Shown here one piece after another: positions 6,267 to 12,520 of a stretch of DNA of 12,520 nucleotides. The stretch spans positions 1 through 12,520 of the forward strand of contig JARKOC010000426.1 in NCBI GenBank assembly GCA_029975915.1, written 5' to 3'. The stretch's first letter is position 1, and each line of letters opens with the position of its first letter. The DNA is from Bryobacteraceae bacterium (GTDB lineage Bacteria; Acidobacteriota; Terriglobia; Bryobacterales; Bryobacteraceae). The notes beneath the pieces were generated by a model. The model saw only the letters and a list, made by a program, of their open reading frames with translations, was not told the origin of the DNA and searched no databases. The position numbers and the translations under genes were made by a program.

Positions 6267-9200
6267 TCACGCACGTTGAATGCGCGACTCTCCTGCGCCC
6301 GCACAGCGCTTCTTGACAACAATCGTCTTGGCAGTAGGCTTGCGCGGTGCGAGGCCGTTCTTGTGCAGATACTCTTGCACGCAGGTCTGCTTATCGCATT
6401 GCGAAAAGGGGCACCATGCACGTTCGTCAGTGGCATCGTAGGGTTCGTACCCGTCCCAAATGACGTGGAGAACAAGGTTGCCTTGAGAGTCGTAACGGTG
6501 TCCGACGACATTGGTGATATCGTATTCGTCAATTCGGCGAGCTTGTTGATGTAGCTGGTCTGGCGTGAGGTCACCGGCTTCGAACGAATGCATCCTGTTG
6601 ACATGTGTGCGGCGCAGACTGTTATCGAGCAGGGAGCGCAAGTTGTAAGTGACGTCGGTCTCCTTGGAGTCGACCAGGAAGGGGCCAGTCCAGCGCCGGT
6701 CGAGCTTGTGCCGCGGGGTATCGTTGAACACGAGAACATACTCGCCGCTCTGGAAATCGGTCTTGCCATGAGCTTGGCGACGGGCAATGGTCTGCGCCTT
6801 TTCGAAGGCGTTGCGCTCAGCCTGGTTGATTCGGTCACGCAGGGCGCTCGAAGCCAATAGCGCTGCTCGCTCGATGGGCTCCTCGAGCGGCGCATTAGTG
6901 GTGCCCAAGGCGTCAGACACCGGCGATGCTGCTTCAAAGCCATGCAGAGCTCTATATGGCGTGACCCCTGTGGTACGCTGCATACTAGTGTTCAGGCAGA
7001 ATTGAGTGGAGGGCAGCAGGCGCACCCAGCTGGGCTCATCATGCAAGAAGGCGCGCAGGATGCCTTGAAGGGAGGCGTTGACGCGCTCGACGAGGCCGTG
7101 TGACTGAGGGTGACTCGCCGTTGTAATATGTAGGTCCATGGAGAGGCGTTGGCAAATCTGACGCAGCAGTTGATTGTTGAATTCGGGCCCGCCGTCGGTT
7201 AGGATCGTCGCGGGCGGCCCGTGCACGGCAACCCAGTGGTCGAGGAAGAGCTGCGCGGTTTCGGCGGCGGCGGTGGACTTGGCGGGCACCAAACGGCACC
7301 AGCGGCTCCATCTGTCGACAATGGTCAGGACGTACAAGAAGCCGTCGTCGCGCTGCAAGGGCCCGACATGGTCAAGTTGGACTTGGCGGAAAGGCCCGTC
7401 GACGGCGGTGGTCAGCAGGTCTGCGGGTGCGGGGCGTCGAGCGTTCTTGCGCTGACACTCTGGGCATTTTTTCACCCATGCAGCGACGTCGTGGGCGAGA
7501 CCAGGCCAATCAACTGAAACCTGAAGGCGCGCCGTGGTGCGCGCGACGCCGCTGTGGCCGGAGAGGCGACTGTTGTGACCAAGTGCCAACAGAGTGTGAA
7601 GCACGTCGTCCGGAGGGCGGCTCGAGAGACGCAGCGGGCCATTCGCTGGCGAATGTGGAGAGATCAGGCCGAGCTCCTCGAGGCGCTGACGCAGGGAAGG
7701 CCACACCGGCGCAGGATGCGGGTCCTGAGAAGCAACGGGAGAATCGTCATGAGGCAGAACTGTCGACCTGTTCATCCCTCGTGAACTTGCCTGCCGGGTG
7801 GTTTGCACGAGTCCCGGCTCTCGCGAGGGAGAACCAAGGTCGACGGCCGCTCCATCGGAGACCGGGGGCGCAGCAATGGCAGGAGGCGCAACGGCGTTGT
7901 CGAGCGGCGCAACAGACTCAGGAGTAACGTCGGCCGGCGCTGCAGGCAAGGAGGAGCGCACGGGAGCATCGCCTTGGCGGGGAGGATCCGACCTGTTTAC
8001 CCTTGCCTGCCGGGTGCTTATAGCGAGGCCCGGCACTTGCGAGGGAGCAGGGTCGGATGCATCGGCCGTCACTTTTACGATCGGAGCGGCGACGTCGGGT
8101 GCGGCCTCGGGCAGCGCGATGCTGTTGGGCGCTGCGGTGAGCAAGCCGGCGGCCCTAGCGGCGGGCCTGGAACCTGCGGAGAGGAGGAGTACCTGGGCGT
8201 CCCACCTGGCGGGGCCGACGGCTCGTCCTTGTCGAAGGAATGTGTCGGCGGCACGAGGCAGGCGCATGGGGCGCGTGGCTTGGAGCGCGAGCAAGGAGGG
8301 CCACCAGCGAGCAGTCGGCCACACCGGGAGGGTGACCATGGCGGTCAGGTGTTCGTCGCGGATGCGGTCGAGGAGGCGAGTCACGACGGTGTCCTCGTAT
8401 GGAGGGTTGGCCCATAGAACCTCGCCGGCCCAAGATTGGCGAAAGGCGTCATCAGCTGCGGTCCAATACCGCGCCAGCTGTGCATTCTGTTGAGTCGCGA
8501 AGGCATCGACTGTTGGTGTCAGACGAAAACGCTTGCAAGCCGCCCGAAAATGTCTGGGATTCAGTTGCCAGTCATCGGTGGGCGCTGACGTTGTGCTTGC
8601 ATTGGCCGAGGAGCACGAGGGTTCGGAGGAGCCAGCTGCAACCTGGAAAGCATCGGCCGCGGCCACGAATGTATCGGGGGACGCAGGCACTTGCTGGTCG
8701 GCGGCTGCTTGGCGCCTGGTTAGCACACGGACGAGGGCAGCCTCTTCAGCGCGGGCCGAAGGGGGCGAGGCGGCGTTCGGGGGAACAACGGTGGCAGCAC
8801 CAGCCGGCTCGGAGGCGAGGCCAGAGGTGTGCGTTAGCGGCACAGCACAGTCGGTTGGGGGCGCGGGCATGTTGCAGAGGCGGCTGATGGTATCGGCGAT
8901 AAAGTTGTCACGCCCGGGGGCGTATTGAATGAAGACGGGAAAATCGGAGAGGAGGTGCTGCCAGCGGGCCAGGCGCGGGGTGGAGGCGTCCTTGATGAAT
9001 GCCAAATTGGAATGGTCCGTCAAAACGCGCACCGTAGTGTAAATCATCCCGCGGGCTTTTTGCAGGCAGTAGATCATGGCCAAGGCCTCCAGTTCGCAGG
9101 TAGCGTACTTCGTTTCCGCGGGAGTTAGCTTGCGGCCCATGAAGGCCAAGGTCTGGAACGGGGTGTCGGGGCCGCGGCGCTGGAGGAGGACCCCGCCTAT

Positions 9201-12200
9201 ACCTTGCCGCGAGGCGTCAGTGCGAAGCACCAACTCGGATCCGGGGCTGGGGTCGGGATGTGTCAAAATTTGTGGCTGCAGCAATGCGCGATGCAGCGTG
9301 CGGAAGGCAGTCTCAGCGAACGGCGGCCAGACGAACGGCTGGCGGCCGCGGCACAGGTCATACAGCGGTGCGGCCAGTTTGAAGAAACCGGGTACGTGGG
9401 AGCTGTAGTAGTTGGCGAGGCCGAGGAAGGATTGGAGCGCCTCGCGCGTGGTAGGCGAACGCAGCTCACGTATGCCGTCGAGGCGGCTCATGTCGACCTC
9501 GACCGAGTCAGGGCCGATGAGGTGTCCCAGATAGGGCAGGCGAGCGGGGCCCAAGGTCGACTTCTTGGCATTGATCATCACGTGTCGCTCACGAGCCCTT
9601 TGCAGGACGGCCTCCAGGCGGCGAAGGAAGACCGCGAACTCGGCCGCAAACAAGCCCAGGTCGTCCTGATAGGAGACCACGCCGTCAAGGTCCCCAAAGG
9701 TCCGGTGGACTTGACGTTGGAACACCGCCGGCCCATTACGAATGCCGAAAGGCATTCTGACAAATTCGTACAGGCCTTGCGGTGTCGAGAAGGCCAGCAG
9801 AGGAATGGAGGGGGCGGCGACTGGGAGTTGATGGAAACCGGATGAAAAATCAAACGATCCCAGGTACCGGTTGTCTCTGAATTTTGATACAAGGTCCTCG
9901 ATGCGGGGCAGCGGGTAGCTGTCTGGAATCGTGACGCGGTTGAGCGCTGTATAATCCACACATAACCGATAGCCCCCACCACGTTTGCGTGCAACAGTGA
10001 TGGGGCTGGCCCAAGGCGACGACGAAGGGCGGATGACCCCAAGGATGAGAAGCTTGGCAATTTCGGTCTCTACGAAATGGGCCTTGTCAGGCGACAGGCG
10101 GCGCGGGGGTTGCGCAACGGGTCTGACGCCTTGTTCCAGAAGGATACTGACTGGCTGCATTTCAGGAGGGCACTCGTCGATGGCGCCGAAGACGTCAATG
10201 TACCGCTGAAGGAGGGCAGTGACGGCGGCCTTCTGCTCGGGCGTGAACACCTCGTCGGACACCTTGGGGACGGTGGGCGTATCGGCCGGAGGGTCGCAGC
10301 TCTGGCTGGTGGGATCGCACTGTTGAGAAGGCGGCTGGGCAGCTGCCCGGCCCTCTGGTGCAGCATCCTGGGTGGCTGCGCCTGCGAGCACGGCCTGCGT
10401 CAGGGAGCCGCCAACCGGGCACGTCGGCAGGGTGACTTGCTTGAAGTCGGGCAGCTCGATGTCGGCGACATCGGGGCTATCATCGAGACAGCCCGCCCTA
10501 AGGAAGGTGAGGGTTGGAGAAGGATGAGTGGAGAGGGAGTAGCCGGGCAAGTCCTTGAAGCTGAGGAGGATGACGTTGTCGTCGGCCAACTTGTCCACGA
10601 CGCTGAGGCGAACCGCTGAAAACGGTGCATCACGCGTCAGGCGGAGGAGAGCGGTCGCTGCCATTGAGCTACGCGTGCGGGTGCCGTCAGCCATGGCGAG
10701 GTCAAGAGGGGCCGCGCTGAGGGGCAGGCGCAGCCGCGAGGCGAGGGCTCTGCTGATGACAGAGGTCTGCGCTCCTGTGTCGACGACCGCACTGACCGTA
10801 CTTCCGTCCTGCAGGGAAGCGGTTGTGCGAAAATCTCCATCAAGGCTGCCAAGCGGCAGCGCAGGCGGCATGATGATGTTGGCGAGGCGGACGTGGCGCA
10901 CCTGGCGTGGACCCTCCCGTTGTGGCTGGAAGCGGTCGACCGGATGAGGACCACGCCTCGGATAACGCCCACCGGAAGCGCTGCTGTCAGAGCCGAAGCC
11001 TGGAGGGGGTCGCTGACGGAAAATGGAGGCAGCGGGTTGCGGTGCCGGAGGTGCGGGCCGCGAATGGAAGGAGGCTTGTGGAGCAGAGGAGGAGGCGGGG
11101 GCGGCTGGGGCGAGGAGCAATGGCGCGATGGCGGGGGCCGCCGCGGGGTGGAAGAAGCGTGACTTGCGGGGAATGCCGCGTTCAGGAGTACCGGGACAGT
11201 CCACCACCGTATGGCCAGCACGCAGGCAGAAGGTGCAGAGGCCGGCCTGGCGTGCAGCCTCGCGGCGCGACCCAAATCCCTCCGCGCGAGGGGGTCCGGG
11301 CATGCGAGGCATTGGCAAGCTGGTCGACGGGCGAGCGAAGCGCTGCGCGGACTGGACGAAGAGAGACGGCTCGCGGTCAGACGCAAGTTCATCAAGCCAG
11401 GCAGCCAAGTCGCGGGCAACGGAGAAGACGCGCTCAAGCCGGCGGGCGTCCTTGTCAAGTCGCGCATCCCGGTCAGGAGAGGCGGCTTCAGCATCGCCGA
11501 GGGGGTTGGCTATTTCGAGGGATTCCGCGATGGTTCGGGCAGCTGCGATGTGTTGCAGCTCTGCGATGGCCGCTTGAACTTCGTCGCCAGGAGCATTGGG
11601 GGCCGCAGAGGGTACGGCCGCAGCAAGAGGTTTGACCTCCGACGCCACGGGGGCGGCCGCGGCGCTGGGGGGCGGGGGCGGCCGGCCACAAGTAGAGGGC
11701 GCGGCCAGAGACATCTCGGCAGCAGGCGTGGGCTCGTCGGGGAGCGCACGGAGTTGGTCTCGCAGATCTCGCCCGAGTCGGCCACGGATGGCGTCGGCGA
11801 ACAATCGTGCCTGCAGCGTGCATGTGAGCCCTAGTGCGCCAGCCAGACGTTTGAAATCCTCTACAAAAGAGTCCAGCTGCATTGCGATCGGAATTCCGCA
11901 GTGTTCGTTCGGAGTGAAAATGAGCTGCCCCATGAGGCGAAGCCGCTGAAAAGCTTGTCGCGGCCGCACCAAAGTATACAAAGCGCTCAGTAGCGCCTCG
12001 TTGTCGGCAGCAGCATGTGGAAAAGCACGTAGCACAGAACGAAGGATGGTACCATCAACGAGATCTGCCAGAGGCGGCAGTGCAATCTCGGTGTGTTCGA
12101 AAGAATAATTTTCAAGTGCTTTGTGCCATTCCAGAACGGTGGCGAAGGTTGGAGTCAACAGCCGTGGAAAGCTGATTTCTCGAGAGCTGAGAACAACCTG

Positions 12201-12356
12201 TCGGCGTGAAACAGGCGCTACAGCAAAGCTATGCTGGTGGAAAGGGACTCGAATCATCCCAGTATCGATACTGTGGGAAACTCTCACCAAACACTGTGGC
12301 GCGCAAAAACTGTATTTCACCATTGGGAATACCAGCAAACCCCTTTCAGACAACAT
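6267..12356 (-). CDS. gag-pol: Element 2 gag-pol polyprotein with a methyltransferase-like insert
   Basis: One intact 2029-codon frame. Numbering from the first Met: gag about 65-205, alignable with element 1 gag (the F-P-x-P/A-x-QL block); CCHC knuckle C374, C377, H382, C387; protease VVDTGA with D526; reverse transcriptase about 740-960 with FDF (D836) and YQDD 896-899; RNase H D1047, E1090, D1114, D1155; Ala/Pro-rich linker; NPPY methyltransferase-like domain about 1264-1395; second linker with a duplicated motif; integrase zinc finger H1593, H1601, C1631, C1634; DDE core D1662, D1721, E1757 (35-residue spacing); GPF at 1891; chromodomain-like module about 1941-2000 with W1967 and Y1970; basic tail. 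The first 28 codons are LTR sequence, so the Met at 12257, just inside the palindrome, is the likelier start. It is longer than element 1's polyprotein mainly because of the RNase H-integrase insert. Confidence 0.93.
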   Translation of the reverse strand: MLSERGLLVFPMVKYSFCAPQCLVRVSHSIDTGMIRVPFHQHSFAVAPVSRRQVVLSSREISFPRLLTPTFATVLEWHKALENYSFEHTEIALPPLADLVDGTILRSVLRAFPHAAADNEALLSALYTLVRPRQAFQRLRLMGQLIFTPNEHCGIPIAMQLDSFVEDFKRLAGALGLTCTLQARLFADAIRGRLGRDLRDQLRALPDEPTPAAEMSLAAPSTCGRPPPPPSAAAAPVASEVKPLAAAVPSAAPNAPGDEVQAAIAELQHIAAARTIAESLEIANPLGDAEAASPDRDARLDKDARRLERVFSVARDLAAWLDELASDREPSLFVQSAQRFARPSTSLPMPRMPGPPRAEGFGSRREAARQAGLCTFCLRAGHTVVDCPGTPERGIPRKSRFFHPAAAPAIAPLLLAPAAPASSSAPQASFHSRPAPPAPQPAASIFRQRPPPGFGSDSSASGGRYPRRGPHPVDRFQPQREGPRQVRHVRLANIIMPPALPLGSLDGDFRTTASLQDGSTVSAVVDTGAQTSVISRALASRLRLPLSAAPLDLAMADGTRTRSSMAATALLRLTRDAPFSAVRLSVVDKLADDNVILLSFKDLPGYSLSTHPSPTLTFLRAGCLDDSPDVADIELPDFKQVTLPTCPVGGSLTQAVLAGAATQDAAPEGRAAAQPPSQQCDPTSQSCDPPADTPTVPKVSDEVFTPEQKAAVTALLQRYIDVFGAIDECPPEMQPVSILLEQGVRPVAQPPRRLSPDKAHFVETEIAKLLILGVIRPSSSPWASPITVARKRGGGYRLCVDYTALNRVTIPDSYPLPRIEDLVSKFRDNRYLGSFDFSSGFHQLPVAAPSIPLLAFSTPQGLYEFVRMPFGIRNGPAVFQRQVHRTFGDLDGVVSYQDDLGLFAAEFAVFLRRLEAVLQRARERHVMINAKKSTLGPARLPYLGHLIGPDSVEVDMSRLDGIRELRSPTTREALQSFLGLANYYSSHVPGFFKLAAPLYDLCRGRQPFVWPPFAETAFRTLHRALLQPQILTHPDPSPGSELVLRTDASRQGIGGVLLQRRGPDTPFQTLAFMGRKLTPAETKYATCELEALAMIYCLQKARGMIYTTVRVLTDHSNLAFIKDASTPRLARWQHLLSDFPVFIQYAPGRDNFIADTISRLCNMPAPPTDCAVPLTHTSGLASEPAGAATVVPPNAASPPSARAEEAALVRVLTRRQAAADQQVPASPDTFVAAADAFQVAAGSSEPSCSSANASTTSAPTDDWQLNPRHFRAACKRFRLTPTVDAFATQQNAQLARYWTAADDAFRQSWAGEVLWANPPYEDTVVTRLLDRIRDEHLTAMVTLPVWPTARWWPSLLALQATRPMRLPRAADTFLRQGRAVGPARWDAQVLLLSAGSRPAARAAGLLTAAPNSIALPEAAPDVAAPIVKVTADASDPAPSQVPGLAISTRQARVNRSDPPRQGDAPVRSSLPAAPADVTPESVAPLDNAVAPPAIAAPPVSDGAAVDLGSPSREPGLVQTTRQASSRGMNRSTVLPHDDSPVASQDPHPAPVWPSLRQRLEELGLISPHSPANGPLRLSSRPPDDVLHTLLALGHNSRLSGHSGVARTTARLQVSVDWPGLAHDVAAWVKKCPECQRKNARRPAPADLLTTAVDGPFRQVQLDHVGPLQRDDGFLYVLTIVDRWSRWCRLVPAKSTAAAETAQLFLDHWVAVHGPPATILTDGGPEFNNQLLRQICQRLSMDLHITTASHPQSHGLVERVNASLQGILRAFLHDEPSWVRLLPSTQFCLNTSMQRTTGVTPYRALHGFEAASPVSDALGTTNAPLEEPIERAALLASSALRDRINQAERNAFEKAQTIARRQAHGKTDFQSGEYVLVFNDTPRHKLDRRWTGPFLVDSKETDVTYNLRSLLDNSLRRTHVNRMHSFEAGDLTPDQLHQQARRIDEYDITNVVGHRYDSQGNLVLHVIWDGYEPYDATDERAWCPFSQCDKQTCVQEYLHKNGLAPRKPTAKTIVVKKRCAGAGESRIQRA
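7737..8036 (-). repeat. Duplicated motif in the polyprotein linker of element 2
   Basis: Two related blocks lie in the linker between the methyltransferase-like domain and integrase. Block one (7962-8036) encodes VPGLAISTRQARVNRSDPP and block two (7737-7820) encodes EPGLVQTTRQ followed by NRSTVLP. The shared pattern is PGL-x3-TRQA...NRS, and similarity is visible in the DNA too, for example the common plus-strand CTTGCCTGCCGGGTG. It looks like an old internal duplication with a spacer of about 140 bp. Function unknown. Confidence 0.6.
8172..8567 (-). other. Adenine-methyltransferase-like domain (NPPY) inside element 2 polyprotein
   Basis: Residues about 1264-1395 read TPTVDAFATQQNAQLARYW, then WANPPY (NPPY at 8397-8408), then LPVWPTARWWPSLLAL. 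The order of an acidic VDxF motif, a YW segment, an NPP(Y/F) motif and a tryptophan-rich strand resembles phage-type Dam N6-adenine methyltransferases and the methyltransferase-like domain carried after RNase H by DIRS-type retrotransposons. The NPPY signature is the substrate-amino-group motif of N6-adenine and N4-cytosine methylases. Element 1 has nothing comparable. Activity cannot be judged from sequence; a clear SAM-binding FxGxG motif is not seen, as in other Dam-like members. Confidence 0.65.
12260..12273. repeat. Perfect 14-bp palindrome at element 2's LTR/internal junction
   Basis: CAGTATCGATACTG is a perfect palindrome that includes the terminal dinucleotide of the 5' LTR and the first 12 bases of the internal region, where the primer-binding site should be. 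The candidate start codon (12257) follows two bases later on the minus strand. It shares the frame AGTA-N4-TACT with the palindrome at 5854-5867. Confidence 0.85.
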
Positions 12357-12364
12357 TCACAACA
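12272..12364 (-). repeat. 5' LTR of element 2 (93 bp)
   Basis: It matches 5963-6055 with one difference (C at 12294). On the sense strand it starts TGTTGTG and ends CCCACA, then continues into the palindrome and polyprotein. No TATA box was recognised in the 93 bp. The sequence to its right is coding DNA of another retroelement in the opposite orientation. Confidence 0.85.
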
Positions 12365-12520
12365 CTGGCTGTCACGACACTTGGTTCTCGGAAATCCGGG
12401 TTGTCCCACAATGGCGCCTCTCGCCAAACCTTCCCCCAGCACCGTAATCGGTCGTTTGAGGTCGACGATTATGTGCTGATCCAGAGACCGACCACTGACA
12501 AGCTGGACACCGGATGGCGC
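12365..12520 (+). CDS. Fragment of a third Ty3/gypsy polyprotein (integrase C-terminal region)
   Basis: A plus-strand frame, open from the LTR edge to the end of the window, ends with HRNRSFEVDDYVLIQRP followed by TTDKLDTGWR. This matches the segment just upstream of the GPY/F module in Ty3/gypsy integrases (FxxGDYVLV...KL...W.GPY) and resembles DPGDYVLAYDDTADKLSPPWR in element 1. Both ends are incomplete: the left is cut by element 2's LTR and the right by the window edge. It lies in the opposite orientation to elements 1 and 2. The matching upstream part is not in this window. Confidence 0.6.
   Translation, partial: MAVTTLGSRKSGLSHNGASRQTFPQHRNRSFEVDDYVLIQRPTTDKLDTGWR

Larger units (their letters stand above)
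5963..12364 (-). mobile_element. Element 2: full-length Ty3/gypsy chromovirus-like retrotransposon with 93-bp LTRs
   Basis: This 6402-bp minus-strand element is bounded by two 93-bp direct repeats that differ at one base. The 5' LTR (12272-12364) is followed by a palindrome and an intact 2029-codon frame. The 3' LTR (5963-6055) is preceded by a polypurine tract. On the sense strand the LTRs start TGTTG and end CCCACA, so they have the canonical TG...CA termini. The expected 4-6 bp target duplication is absent: the left flank is TGAAA and the right flank CTGGC. The left neighbour is element 1's LTR and the right neighbour a third element, so the copy is probably a recombinant. Confidence 0.85.

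Noticed and set aside
8172..8567. Independent host or restriction-type DNA methyltransferase gene
   Set aside because: The NPPY segment is in frame within the polyprotein and flanked by linkers with no start or stop, so it is a domain of element 2.
12226..12256. tRNA T-arm/B-box-like sequence GATTCGAGTCC on the minus strand, followed by CCACCA
   Set aside because: The loop and stem are out of register with a real T arm and no D or anticodon arm lies upstream. It falls at the start of gag coding sequence, so it is probably chance.

Overview
The window is a eukaryotic, GC-rich stretch filled almost entirely by nested or recombined LTR retrotransposons of the Ty3/gypsy (Metaviridae) type. Short intron signals in the left flank, single-ORF gag-pol genes and C-terminal chromodomain-like modules suggest a fungus, perhaps a GC-rich basidiomycete. 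An alga or other protist cannot be excluded from sequence alone. No bacterial features were seen.

Layout from left to right. Bases 1-412 look like host flank and seem to hold the last exon of a minus-strand host gene (248-336), preceded by a pyrimidine-rich 3' splice site. A truncated copy of a 93-bp LTR (413-484) follows. Element 1 (485-5962, minus strand) comes next. Its 3' LTR runs from 485 to about 1044 (or only to 691), its single gag-pol ORF spans 1084-5892, and its 5' LTR is cut down to the last 97 bp. Element 2 (5963-12364, minus strand) directly abuts that stump. It has two 93-bp LTRs, an LTR-adjacent polypurine tract and an intact 2029-codon gag-pol ORF (6267-12356). The right edge (12365-12520) encodes, on the plus strand, a piece of a third Ty3/gypsy polyprotein just before its GPY/F module.

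Both large polyproteins have the order gag, CCHC zinc knuckle, aspartic protease, reverse transcriptase (YQDD), RNase H, HHCC/DDE integrase, GPY/F and chromodomain. They are related along their whole length, including gag. Element 2 carries an extra domain between RNase H and integrase with an NPPY motif, resembling Dam-like adenine methyltransferases.

The most striking observation is a perfect 14-bp palindrome at the 5' LTR/internal junction of both elements, exactly where the primer-binding site should be. The two palindromes differ at three of seven base pairs, and each difference is compensated. The other main points are the methyltransferase-like insert, the very short LTRs, and flanks lacking target-site duplications, which imply recombination between copies (or misassembly).
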